DNA of 64,000 nt from Fibrobacter sp. (lineage in GTDB: Bacteria > Fibrobacterota > Fibrobacteria > Fibrobacterales > Fibrobacteraceae). Shown piece by piece: positions 8,202-16,675 of this stretch. Under the pieces are notes generated by a model. The model was not told the origin of the DNA. It saw only the letters and a program-made list of their open reading frames with translations, and did no database searches. Both the position numbers and the translations under genes were made by a program. The stretch is from the NCBI RefSeq assembly GCF_017551775.1, contig NZ_JAFZKX010000109.1:1-64000 (forward strand), written 5' to 3'. Numbering within the stretch: the stretch's first letter is position 1; each line of letters begins with the position of its first letter.

Positions 8202-10004
8202 ATGGACTGCAGACAGGTTCTTTTGGGCGCACGGGCGATTTTGTGGGCCGGTGTGGCTATGATCGCTCTTACCAGTTGCGGCGATGACGACAGTTTCTCC
8301 CCGGTGGCGAAAGACCGCGGCTACGACTACAATGTGACTTCAACATCGGGCCTTTCGGAATACCCCTGCAATGCGAGGCGTGAGGGCCGCGATGCAGTTG
8401 TGGGGCGCGAAAGGGTTATGTATACGTGCGTCTTCGATCGCGTCGATTCCGTCTATCTCTGGGTGGGCGACGGCGATACGCTCACTGCCGAGGGTCGCGA
8501 GATCATCCGCGAGGAATCATCGAGCAGCATAGAATCTTCGGATAGTGACGGTTCCTCGTCAAGCAGCTATTCGTCTTCTTCCAGCTACTTGTATTCTACA
8601 AAATCATATGGCGGCTATAGCAAAGATTCTTATTCTTTTGCGCTGGATTCTAGGGATGACTTGCTTAATCCGGATGTGACTTATGGGACATTGGTAGATG
8701 AACGCGATGGTCAGGTCTATAAGACGGTTGTCGTTGGAAATAGAGTCTGGATGGCGCAAAATTTGAATTTTGCGGGTAATGACGATTTCCCTTATGTGGA
8801 AGATGGATCCGTCTGTTTCAATTACGATGAAGCCAATTGCGCGTTATTGGGTCGCCTGTATTCTCGCGTTGCGGCAATGAATAACCCAGATTGTGCTCTC
8901 AACAAACCTTGCAATATTGGAAATTCTGCTATTCGCGGTGTATGCCCGAATGGTTGGCATGTTCCTACCTATGCGGACGCAACGGCTCTGCAGGATGTCT
9001 TTCGTTCTAGGCTTTCGGAGGCGAAGTCCGCAAAAACGTGGGAGGGTGGCAGATATGGTGCAGGCTCCAATTCTTCGGGTTTTTCTATGCCTGCATCGGG
9101 TTGCCTTGATCTTGGAGATGAAAATTTCGAAAACGGAGGAAAGGTTGGGTATGTTTGGGCCTATATACAATCGCCAAATATGAAATATCTGATTTTCCTT
9201 GGCTCGAATGATTATGTGGACATACACCCCGGTTATGATTACGATATTCTCATGTCGGTTCGCTGTGTTTCGGATGATACTCTAAAGGTTGCATCTTCGT
9301 CCAGTTCGTCTAGTAGCTCTTCAAGCAGTTCGCTGTCTTCGTCGAGCCGAGAATTGTCTACTCCTATAACGGAAAAAGGCGAACAGTTTAACCCCGATAT
9401 TGATTACGGAACCATGACCGATCCGCGTGATGGCAAGACTTATAAGACTGTGGTCGTTGAAGGAAAAACTTGGATGGCTGAAAACCTGAATTTTGCAGGC
9501 AACGAAGATTTCCCGCTTGCGGAACAATATTCTCTCTGCCCCTATGATGAAGAAGAAAATTGCGAACTGTATGGACGTCTATATACCCGCGAGGCCGCAA
9601 TGAATTCAGATACGTGTGCGAGCGATAGATACTGCGGCTTGGCCGACCCGCTTCAGGGAGTTTGTCCGGCTGGTTGGCATATTCCGTCTGAGACGGAAAC
9701 TACGGACTTGAAAGATTTGGCGTCGGACTCTTTCTTGACTCTGACATCTGCGAGGGGGTGGGGAAATGATACATTGTCGGTCTATTCTGGAGATGATACG
9801 TACGGACTCTCCTTCTTGCCGGCAGGAGAAAAATCGAATAATGATTATAAATATTTTGGTGCGAATGCATTCATGTGGGCCAATATCCCGGATGATGAAC
9901 AACGCTATTTTATAATTAGCGCGTCACCAAAGGAAGTCTCTATCCATAGCGGCTATAGTAAAAGCGAGCTTTATCTCAGTGTCCGTTGCGTAAAGGACGA
10001 ATAA
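8202..10004 (+). CDS. FISUMP lipoprotein, two FISUMP domains
   Basis: This 600-residue lipoprotein has lipobox LTSCG and AAGGAG at 8190-8195, 6 nt before the ATG. An N-terminal module (residues about 28-110, GDDDSFSPV...DSVYLWVGDGDTLTAEGRE) is shared with the next gene. A Ser-rich linker follows. FISUMP domains span about residues 162-352 and 402-598. Each has the family signature: D.RDGQ.YKTV.VG...WMA.NLNFA, then C..LGRLYSR or C..YGRLYTR, G(V)CP.GWH.P, a GFS(F)xxAG-like segment and a final VRCV. The domain has no known enzymatic activity. The C-type-lectin/SUMF1-like layout is suggested by motif order only. Probably cell-surface and co-transcribed with the next gene (16-bp gap). Confidence 0.88.
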   Translation: MDCRQVLLGARAILWAGVAMIALTSCGDDDSFSPVAKDRGYDYNVTSTSGLSEYPCNARREGRDAVVGRERVMYTCVFDRVDSVYLWVGDGDTLTAEGREIIREESSSSIESSDSDGSSSSSYSSSSSYLYSTKSYGGYSKDSYSFALDSRDDLLNPDVTYGTLVDERDGQVYKTVVVGNRVWMAQNLNFAGNDDFPYVEDGSVCFNYDEANCALLGRLYSRVAAMNNPDCALNKPCNIGNSAIRGVCPNGWHVPTYADATALQDVFRSRLSEAKSAKTWEGGRYGAGSNSSGFSMPASGCLDLGDENFENGGKVGYVWAYIQSPNMKYLIFLGSNDYVDIHPGYDYDILMSVRCVSDDTLKVASSSSSSSSSSSSSLSSSSRELSTPITEKGEQFNPDIDYGTMTDPRDGKTYKTVVVEGKTWMAENLNFAGNEDFPLAEQYSLCPYDEEENCELYGRLYTREAAMNSDTCASDRYCGLADPLQGVCPAGWHIPSETETTDLKDLASDSFLTLTSARGWGNDTLSVYSGDDTYGLSFLPAGEKSNNDYKYFGANAFMWANIPDDEQRYFIISASPKEVSIHSGYSKSELYLSVRCVKDE

Positions 10005-10020
10005 TTCCTTAGGAGGAAGT

Positions 10021-12555
10021 ATGAAAAACTTCGTAAATTGCGAAATTGCTGTTTTGGCCGTTACGGCTGTGTTGGTGCTTGGCGGTTGTGGTGACGACGA
10101 AAGTTTTTCTCCGGTTTCGAAGGGCCGAGATTATGATTACGTGTACACGTCTGCGAAGGATTTGTCGAAAACTCCGTGCAACGAGATGCGCAAGAATCGC
10201 GAAGCCGTAATCGGGCGCGACAAGGATCGATACGAATGCAGGTTCGACTATCAGGATTCCGTATATATCTGGGTAGGTTACAGTGATACGCTTACGGCGG
10301 AAGGTCGTGAATATCATCGTACGGAATCTTCGAGCAGTTCCTCGCGAACGAAAACCAATGTGGATGCCCGCCTGAAGGAGAAGGGCGAGCAGTTTAATCC
10401 CGATATCGACTATGGGACGATGACGGACCCGCGCGATGGCAAGGCTTATAGGACAGTTGTCGTCAATGGCCTTACCTGGATGGCGGAAAACCTGAACTAC
10501 GCTGATAATGAAGTAGGTGAATCTCTTTGCATTAACGATGAGGAAAATCTATGCGAACTGTACGGGCGCCTGTATAGCCGTGATGCGACAATGAATTCTT
10601 CTCGTTGTGAATATAGAGCAACGTGCGATTATTTGACGAGTGAGTTGATTCAGGGTGTTTGCCCAGATGGATGGCGTCTCCCGACAGTAGAGGAGGCGGA
10701 AGGTCTCGTAAATCTCGAGGATGGTGTCTCTAGGTCCTTGATGTCTGCGAAGAGCTGGGGGAGCGATACTATGACGGTTAAGCCGGGAACCGATGATTAC
10801 GGATTGTCCTTTGTTGCGGCTGGGTTCTTTTCTCAGGGTTCCGTGAATCCGGAGAAAAACGGCTTTAATGAACTGGGAGAAGCCGCTTTTATGTGGGTTG
10901 CTCAACTATCGGGCAACCGCAGCCAGTATTATTTTTTGATACGTGGGTGGGATTCTACAGCAGTAGTCAATAATTACTACGATCATGAAGTTTACAACAG
11001 CGTCCGTTGTGTGAAGGGGGCTGGTAGCGTGCCGGGCTCGTGGAGAGTGTCTTCAAGTAGCGTGCAGAGCTCGTCGAGCATGAGTTCTTCGAGTTCCTCG
11101 GAACTTTTCGATTGGACTTTGCCCAAAGAGACCTACTTGAATCCTGAAATTGATTACGATACCATAATAGACTCCCGTGATGGCAAGGTCTATAAGACGG
11201 TGAAAATTGGCGAACAGACCTGGATGGCCGAAAACCTGAACTTTGACCCTGGTCAGGGAGGTCCTGACGGTGCAAAATACGATTGGTCCTGGTGCTACAA
11301 TAATGAGCCCCAGAACTGCGACGTGGCAGGCCGCCTGTATACCTGGGCGGCGGCAATCGACTCGGTGAAGCTGGCGAACGACGCGGACAACCCGCTGGTC
11401 TGCGGAATGGGCAAAAGCGGTACATTCTGGACTACAGTACAGGGCATTTGCCCGGAAGGTTGGCATTTGCCCTCGACTAGGGAATGGAGTGACCTAAAGG
11501 ATGCGGTTGGTGGCCTTCCAGGCAAGAATCTCAAGTCGCAGACGGGATGGAATGGCGACGGGAATGGCACGAATATTACCGGTTTTTCTGCGATTCCCGC
11601 TGGCTGGCGTCACAATGGCATCTTTGGCAATAACGGCATCATCGCATACTTCTGGGGGTCTTACGGCTCCTACGAAAACAAGGCGGAATATATGGAATTG
11701 TTCGCGCACCCCGATAGTTGGGAAGTGTATTACCTCGAAAAAGACTATGGGTTTTCAGTCCGCTGCATAAAGGACGAAGTTCTTCCGGCATCATCCAGTA
11801 GTTCTTCCAGCCAGTCATCATCCAGCGTAAAATCGTCTTCAAGCTTCAGTTCGTCTAGCGTAAAATCATCTAGCAGTGTAAGCTCTTCAAGTTCCGTGAG
11901 CAGTTCCTCGAGAATCAAGCAGGCAAACGCCGAACCTCTCCTGGAAAACGCTGGCGACCAGTTCAACCTGGACATCGATTACGGCACACTGATCGACGAG
12001 CGTGACGGCAAGACATACAAGACTGTGGAAGTCGGCAACGCAGTCTGGATGGCCGAAAACCTGAACTACGCCGGCAACGAAATAGGAGAATCCGTCTGTT
12101 TCAACGACGAAGACCGTTTCTGCGAATTTTACGGACGCCTGTATAGCCGTGACGCAGCGATGAATAGCACGGATTGCGCATTTTTGTCCGGCTGCAATTT
12201 GGGCTCCGCTCCTGTCCAAGGAATCTGCCCTGACGGGTGGCACATTCCGACAAATAAGGAGGGGCAAGCCCTTGCAAATTTTGCAGGCAAACTCGCACTC
12301 CCGTTGAGGTCGGCAAAGGGATGGGAAACAGAATTTACACCCGGGACAGATGAGTATGGGCTTTCTTTTCTGGGTTCTGGAAGTTTCTCCAGCAACATAG
12401 GATTCCATTCTTTTGGTAAATATGAAAACTTATGGCTCTATTTTGCATCTACAAGCCAATACTACCTTGGGGTAAACGGTTCAACAAATGAAGCAGAAGT
12501 CTGGGTCTATGGTAGCCATGAGATTTATAGTTCAGTCCGTTGCGTGCAGGATTAG
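10021..12555 (+). CDS. FISUMP lipoprotein, three FISUMP domains
   Basis: This 844-residue lipoprotein has lipobox LGGCG and AGGAGG just before the ATG. The N-terminal module (GDDESFSPVSKGRDYDY...DSVYIWVGYSDTLTAEGRE, about residues 25-105) is a paralog of that in the previous gene. FISUMP domains lie at about 131-331, 380-584 and 654-843, each with WMAENLNY/F, YGRLY or AGRLY, CP.GW(H/R)LP or GWHIP, and (S)VRCxK(D/G) or VRCVQD. They are separated by long mixed-codon Ser linkers. The first and third domains resemble each other (NEVGES/NEIGES, CELYGRLYSR/CEFYGRLYSR) more than the second, suggesting internal duplication. A bidirectional terminator follows. Confidence 0.88.
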   Translation: MKNFVNCEIAVLAVTAVLVLGGCGDDESFSPVSKGRDYDYVYTSAKDLSKTPCNEMRKNREAVIGRDKDRYECRFDYQDSVYIWVGYSDTLTAEGREYHRTESSSSSSRTKTNVDARLKEKGEQFNPDIDYGTMTDPRDGKAYRTVVVNGLTWMAENLNYADNEVGESLCINDEENLCELYGRLYSRDATMNSSRCEYRATCDYLTSELIQGVCPDGWRLPTVEEAEGLVNLEDGVSRSLMSAKSWGSDTMTVKPGTDDYGLSFVAAGFFSQGSVNPEKNGFNELGEAAFMWVAQLSGNRSQYYFLIRGWDSTAVVNNYYDHEVYNSVRCVKGAGSVPGSWRVSSSSVQSSSSMSSSSSSELFDWTLPKETYLNPEIDYDTIIDSRDGKVYKTVKIGEQTWMAENLNFDPGQGGPDGAKYDWSWCYNNEPQNCDVAGRLYTWAAAIDSVKLANDADNPLVCGMGKSGTFWTTVQGICPEGWHLPSTREWSDLKDAVGGLPGKNLKSQTGWNGDGNGTNITGFSAIPAGWRHNGIFGNNGIIAYFWGSYGSYENKAEYMELFAHPDSWEVYYLEKDYGFSVRCIKDEVLPASSSSSSSQSSSSVKSSSSFSSSSVKSSSSVSSSSSVSSSSRIKQANAEPLLENAGDQFNLDIDYGTLIDERDGKTYKTVEVGNAVWMAENLNYAGNEIGESVCFNDEDRFCEFYGRLYSRDAAMNSTDCAFLSGCNLGSAPVQGICPDGWHIPTNKEGQALANFAGKLALPLRSAKGWETEFTPGTDEYGLSFLGSGSFSSNIGFHSFGKYENLWLYFASTSQYYLGVNGSTNEAEVWVYGSHEIYSSVRCVQD

Positions 12556-12584
12556 CGCTAATAGGTGTTTGTCGAGATTTGCAA

Positions 12585-12614
12585 AAAAGCCTGTCCATAA
12601 AAGGACAGGCTTTT
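12585..12614. terminator. Bidirectional terminator between FISUMP gene and gatA
   Basis: A perfect 12-bp stem (AAAAGCCTGTCC with GGACAGGCTTTT) has a 6-nt loop. The A run on one side and T run on the other allow it to end both the plus-strand FISUMP gene and the minus-strand gatA unit. Confidence 0.92.
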
Positions 12615-12634
12615 ATAATGCTTTTGACTTGAGG

Positions 12635-14053
12635 CTACTTGTTCAACGCCTCTGTTGCGGCGGCGACGCTCAGCAGGTCGGCTTCCTGGAATGGCTTGCC
12701 GATCCACTGGAGACCTACGGGGAGACCACCGGCCATGCCGCACGGCACGCTCACGCCAGGTAAGCCCGAAAGGTTCAGGCTCACGGTGTAGATGTCGCTG
12801 AGGTAAACGGCCATCGGGTCGGATTCGTTCATGCCGCACTTGAGCGGGAGACCCGGCATCGTGGGGCTAGCAATCACGTCGCAGCTTTCGAATGCCTTGT
12901 TGAAGTCGTCGGTGATGAGGCGGCGGACCTTCTGGGCCTGCACGTAGTAGGCGTCGTAGAAGCCTGCGGAAAGAACGTAGCTTCCGAGGAGGATACGGCG
13001 CTGGACTTCCTTGCCGAAGCCTTCGCTGCGGGACTTGGCGTACAGGTCGAACAGCTTGCGGGCTTCCTTGCTGCGGTAGCCGTAGCGCACGCCGTCGTAA
13101 CGGCTGAGGTTCGAACTGGCTTCTGCAGTTGCGATGATGTAGTAGCTCGATACGGCGTAACCGATGTGCGGGAGGCTCACTTCCTTCAGCGTGGCGCCTT
13201 CGGCTTCGAGTTTCTTGAGCATGCCTTCGATGGCGGCCTTGCATTCCGGATCGAGACCTTCGGCGAAGTATTCCTTGGGAACGCCGATGACCTTGCCCTT
13301 CACGCCAGCGTTGAGCTTCGCGCCGAAGTCTTCGGGTTCGCGGGTGCTCGTGGTGTTGTCGTGCGGGTCGATGCCGCAGATGGCTCCGAGGAGCGTGGCG
13401 GTATCCCTGACGGTTGCCCCGAAGGGGCCGATCTGGTCCAGAGAGCTTGCGTAAGCGAGCAGGCCGTAACGGGAAACGCGGCCGTAGGTGGGCTTGAGGC
13501 CCACGACGCCTGTGCAGGCGGCGGGCTGACGGATAGATCCACCGGTGTCGGAGCCGAGCGCACAGGCGACCGTGCCACTGGCCACGGCTACGGCCGAACC
13601 GCCGCTGGAACCACCCGGAACGCGGGTTTCGTCGAGCGGGTTCACGACCTTGCCGAAGTACGATGTCTCGTTGCTCGAGCCCATCGCGAATTCGTCCATG
13701 TTCGTCTTGCCCACGATAACGGCACCGGCGGCTTCGAGCTTTTCGATGGCGGTTGCGGTGTAGGGGGCTACGAAGTTTTCGAGAATCTTGGATGCCGCCG
13801 TAGTGCGCGTGCCTTCGATGCACATGTTGTCCTTCACGGCGACGGGAATGCCGTCGAGTGCTCCGAGGCTCTTGCCTTCGGCGCGGCGCTTGTCCGATTC
13901 CGCGGCCTTCGCGAGGGCGCGTTCGTTCAGCACGCTGATATAGGCGTTCAAATTCTTTGTCGATTCAATTTTTGCGAGAGAGTCTTGTGCGAGAGCGACC
14001 GCCGAGGTTTCGCCGCTGGCGAGCTTGGCGCTCAAATCCTTGATAGTTTGCAT
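12635..14053 (-). CDS. gatA: Glutamyl/aspartyl-tRNA amidotransferase subunit A
   Basis: GatA is the amidase subunit of GatCAB, hydrolysing glutamine to feed ammonia to GatB. The amidase signature is clear: catalytic Lys in GIPVAVKDNMC (about residue 73) and the Ser-rich loop GGSSGGSAVAVASG with cis-Ser and nucleophile Ser (about 140-160). Full family length at 472 residues. I start at 14053 (MQTIKD), where GGAGG lies 9 nt upstream; the open frame extends to 14074 but that part overlaps the upstream gene. The ATG overlaps the stop of the DUF4321 gene by one base, so the two are coupled. Confidence 0.95.
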   Translation of the reverse strand: MQTIKDLSAKLASGETSAVALAQDSLAKIESTKNLNAYISVLNERALAKAAESDKRRAEGKSLGALDGIPVAVKDNMCIEGTRTTAASKILENFVAPYTATAIEKLEAAGAVIVGKTNMDEFAMGSSNETSYFGKVVNPLDETRVPGGSSGGSAVAVASGTVACALGSDTGGSIRQPAACTGVVGLKPTYGRVSRYGLLAYASSLDQIGPFGATVRDTATLLGAICGIDPHDNTTSTREPEDFGAKLNAGVKGKVIGVPKEYFAEGLDPECKAAIEGMLKKLEAEGATLKEVSLPHIGYAVSSYYIIATAEASSNLSRYDGVRYGYRSKEARKLFDLYAKSRSEGFGKEVQRRILLGSYVLSAGFYDAYYVQAQKVRRLITDDFNKAFESCDVIASPTMPGLPLKCGMNESDPMAVYLSDIYTVSLNLSGLPGVSVPCGMAGGLPVGLQWIGKPFQEADLLSVAAATEALNK

Positions 14054-14382
14054 TACCTGTTTCCTCCGGACCACTTCATGATATAGATCGAAATGGCCAT
14101 GCCGATGACGCTGACCACGTTGAGCTTGAGCCCGAAACCGAGGGCGAATTTTACCATGTAGAGGTCCAGGACGACCGGGTCCGCCTTGTCACCCAGGAAT
14201 CCCAGGTTCAGGTCGAACGATGCCACGAAGAAGTTGCGAACGATGTTGTCGTAACCACCCGCGTTCATGAGTTCACCGAGTTCCCCGAAGAGGAGCCCGA
14301 GGCATTCACCGAGCACTCCGCCGATCATGAGGCCGAGCACGATAAAGAGGATGAGTCGTCCAAAGGTGTTTCTGTTAGTCAT
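14053..14382 (-). CDS. DUF4321-like small membrane protein
   Basis: This 109-residue protein begins MTNRNTFGRLILFIVLGLMIG and has hydrophobic segments at about residues 8-26 and 80-103. A charged segment around a GELGELMNAGG stretch lies between. The layout resembles DUF4321 proteins, often found near conserved housekeeping genes; function unknown. The start at 14382 is preceded by TATATT with a 7-nt gap and no ribosome-binding site, so it is probably leaderless. A heptad-repeat array lies upstream. The gene overlaps gatA by one base and the two form an operon. Confidence 0.65.
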   Translation of the reverse strand: MTNRNTFGRLILFIVLGLMIGGVLGECLGLLFGELGELMNAGGYDNIVRNFFVASFDLNLGFLGDKADPVVLDLYMVKFALGFGLKLNVVSVIGMAISIYIMKWSGGNR

Positions 14383-14403
14383 ATGAGTTAATATAGCAAT
14401 TAA

Positions 14404-14481
14404 GTTAACAGTCACTAGTTACCAGTTACTAGATATGCTCTCTAAAAACGTCCTAGGAACTAGTAACTCAGAACTAGGAAC
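14404..14481. repeat. Heptad-repeat element A (inverted 4 + 4 arrays)
   Basis: Four 7-bp units on the plus strand (14404-14431: GTTAACA, GTCACTA, GTTACCA, GTTACTA) face four inverted units (14454-14481: TAGGAAC, TAGTAAC, TCAGAAC, TAGGAAC) across a 22-bp spacer. Read on the minus strand the left array lies 8 bp upstream of the -10 box of the DUF4321/gatA operon. Base pairing between arms is imperfect; what is kept is the 7-bp spacing and the TA...AAC frame. Confidence 0.8.
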
Positions 14482-14483
14482 TT

Positions 14484-15161
14484 CTAATGGATGCTCCAGT
14501 CGATGGGTTCAAGCCCCTTGCTTTTGAGGTATTCGTTCGCTTTGCTGAAGTGCTTGCAACCGAAAAAGCCGCGGTAGGCCGAAAGCGGGCTCGGGTGAGG
14601 CGCTGTAAGAATCAAGTGGCCGCGGTTCGGGGCGACGAGAGTCTGCTTCTTGATGGCGAAGCTTCCCCATAGGAGGAATACGAGGTTCTCGCGAACTTCG
14701 GAGAGTCGCTGGATGATGGTGTCGGTAAACTGCTGCCAGCCGATTCCCGCGTGGCTTGCTGCCATGTGGGCGCGTACCGTGAGCGACGCGTTGAGCAGGA
14801 GGATTCCCTGGTGCGCCCAGCTTTCGAGGTTCCCGTGCGGGGGCGGATTGATGCCGAGGTCGTCGTGGAGTTCCTGGAAAATATTGATGAGGGACGGGGG
14901 AGGCTCGATACCCATGGGCACCGAGAAGCACAGCCCGTGTGCCTGGCCGGGATTGTGGTAAGGGTCTTGCCCGATAATGACTGCCTTGACTTTGTCTACG
15001 GGGCAGAAGTCGAGTGCGGCGAAAATCTTGGATCCCGGCGGGTAGATGACGTGCCCCTGTTGCTTTTCGCGAACAAGTGTGTCTTTAATTTGTTTGAAAT
15101 ACGGCTGCTCGAACTGGTCGGCGAGCAGGTTGAGCCAGGATTCTTCGAGTTTTACGGACAT
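14484..15161 (-). CDS. ung: Uracil-DNA glycosylase
   Basis: Family 1 uracil-DNA glycosylase, which removes uracil from DNA to start base excision repair. Motif A GQDPYHNPGQAHGL (general-base Asp, about residue 65) and motif B HPSPLSAYRGFFGCKHFS (about 190-207) are intact. The 225-residue length is typical. The start at 15161 is preceded by a short GC hairpin (GCGGCgaaGCCGC on the minus strand) and further up by a heptad array. No good ribosome-binding site is seen. Its stop lies 3 bp from heptad element A. Confidence 0.95.
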   Translation of the reverse strand: MSVKLEESWLNLLADQFEQPYFKQIKDTLVREKQQGHVIYPPGSKIFAALDFCPVDKVKAVIIGQDPYHNPGQAHGLCFSVPMGIEPPPSLINIFQELHDDLGINPPPHGNLESWAHQGILLLNASLTVRAHMAASHAGIGWQQFTDTIIQRLSEVRENLVFLLWGSFAIKKQTLVAPNRGHLILTAPHPSPLSAYRGFFGCKHFSKANEYLKSKGLEPIDWSIH

Positions 15162-15183
15162 GGTGATGCGCGGCTTCGCCGCA

Positions 15184-15242
15184 GTTAATAGTTAATAGTT
15201 CCTAGTTACTAGAATTAGATGGGTAACTTAGAGCTTGGAGCT
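15184..15242. repeat. Heptad-repeat element B overlapping a gene end
   Basis: The units GTTAATA, GTTAATA, GTTCCTA and GTTACTA occupy 15184-15211. Degenerate inverted units with 7-bp spacing continue to about 15242. The element contains the stop codon (15215) and last codons of the minus-strand methyltransferase gene, and lies directly upstream of ung. Confidence 0.7.
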
Positions 15243-16579
15243 CGTTTTGTTAGTATAGCAATCTTTTCGCCTTGGGCGCGCGTGTAGAAAAGGATGGCTT
15301 CGCTTTTTCCCTTGGGCTTGAGGCGCTTGATTTCTGCATCGGGGTCGAGCTTCACGCCGCGCAACTTCAGGGTGATTTTCCCGATGTCGTGTTCCTTGAG
15401 CATCGTGCGGACGGCGCCTGTTGCGATTTCGGTATGTGCGAGTACTTCGTAGCTTGCAAATCCCGGCGCGGGGAGCGGGCTTTCGCTGGTCACGTAGGCG
15501 ATGCCTTCTGAAATCAGGTGCGCATCCGGGTTGTGCGCGAGGGCCGCCGCATTAAAGAGGTGGCTCCGGATGAGGACGGGGGCAGGTTCTGCCAGATATT
15601 TGCTGATTTCTCCTAGAGGCAAGTCGCTCCGGCTCGTCGCCGTGCGGTAGGTGCGGTCCTTGCCTTCGAGGGAATCGTTCCTGTCGAGTTTTTCTTGCAG
15701 GTCGTCGTCGAGGGTTTCGAACGAGCGGTCGCGTTTGCGGCCCCATTCGGCAAGCGTTTCGCCCGTCTTCCCGACAATGACGGCGCGGACGGTATCGGGG
15801 TGCTTCGCGAGTTCCCCGAATAGCACGAGGCATTCACGGCAGTCGCTATGCCCGCCCAGGTACAAAATTTCTGTGCCGTCGGGAATCTCGGCGGGAGGGT
15901 AACCCGGCGGGAGTTTCGCCATGCCGCCCTTGTAGTGTCTGCTGATTTCAACGACTTCTTCGAGCGTGGGCGTGAGGTTGCGCAGGTCGCGCTGGTTTTC
16001 GCCTTCGAGTGCGCGCCTTGCCGGATCGATGGTGAAGTAGTCTGCGCCTTCTTTTTCTGCGCCATCCTTGCCCGTGCCTTCCTCGGCCGCACCGTTGCCC
16101 GCGCCGTTACTGCTCGCAACTTCGCGCACATCCGCGCAAATCGTTCCGACGTCTTTCCCGAATACGGCCATGTTGTGCCGGTACATTGCAAGGCGGTTCT
16201 CGTCGAGGTCGACTCCCGTGATTTTCAAGCCCGCCGGCAAAAAGAAACTGTCACCGCCCATGCCGCAGCATAGGTCGTTCACGGAACCTTCGTGAGGCCA
16301 AATTCCCGCTTTCCACCGGCCGATGTCTTGCGCGGTGCTCTGCTCCAATGCGAGCTTGTCGCACAGCAAAAACTTTCCCTTCCGGCTTGCTTCTTCGAAA
16401 AATTTTTCACGGAACTTCGGGACGAGCGCTTTGTAGTCCATGATGGTGGCGCGCTCTTCGTTGCTGTAGCCGGCCTTGTGTAGCGCAGTCGAGACCTGCA
16501 ACGCATCCCACTTGCGCGAAAGGGCTTCTTCGATAAAGCCTTGTACGGCGTCAGATGCGAGCAAATCCCAGTAATTCAT
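15215..16579 (-). CDS. SAM-dependent methyltransferase with THUMP-like domain
   Basis: This 454-residue class I methyltransferase has a SAM-binding motif I-like VNDLCCGMGGDSFFL (about residues 100-114) and acidic motif VDLDENRL (about 122). YFTIDPARR (about 180) sits where a catalytic or substrate motif would be. The C-terminal part (about 320-445) resembles the THUMP-like domain that accompanies this family. RNA is the likely substrate by analogy, but unproven. A Gly/Ala/Glu-rich insert (about 155-178) looks like a flexible linker. The last residues (SSKLPI) and stop lie in heptad element B. The first ten codons are duplicated at 18129-18166. Confidence 0.8.
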   Translation of the reverse strand: MNYWDLLASDAVQGFIEEALSRKWDALQVSTALHKAGYSNEERATIMDYKALVPKFREKFFEEASRKGKFLLCDKLALEQSTAQDIGRWKAGIWPHEGSVNDLCCGMGGDSFFLPAGLKITGVDLDENRLAMYRHNMAVFGKDVGTICADVREVASSNGAGNGAAEEGTGKDGAEKEGADYFTIDPARRALEGENQRDLRNLTPTLEEVVEISRHYKGGMAKLPPGYPPAEIPDGTEILYLGGHSDCRECLVLFGELAKHPDTVRAVIVGKTGETLAEWGRKRDRSFETLDDDLQEKLDRNDSLEGKDRTYRTATSRSDLPLGEISKYLAEPAPVLIRSHLFNAAALAHNPDAHLISEGIAYVTSESPLPAPGFASYEVLAHTEIATGAVRTMLKEHDIGKITLKLRGVKLDPDAEIKRLKPKGKSEAILFYTRAQGEKIAILTKRAPSSKLPI

Positions 16580-16587
16580 GGTGTAAA
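16550..16587. repeat. 38-bp direct repeat, parent copy (start of methyltransferase gene)
   Basis: This segment covers the first ten codons of the minus-strand methyltransferase gene and 8 bp upstream. An identical 38-bp copy is at 18129-18166, so the repeat flanks the FISUMP gene at 16676-18112. Confidence 0.9.
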
Positions 16588-16675
16588 GTTACATTTTTTA
16601 GGCTGATTTTTCAGCTTTTGTGTAAAGTCAGGGCATTTTAGTGTATATTATTTTTAAATAAAAAGGGGCGAAAAT

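Noticed and set aside
11770-11930. CRISPR-like or satellite-like repeats in the Ser-tract regions
   Set aside because: Repeats are in-frame Ser codons inside FISUMP lipoproteins, with no regular spacers and no cas genes.
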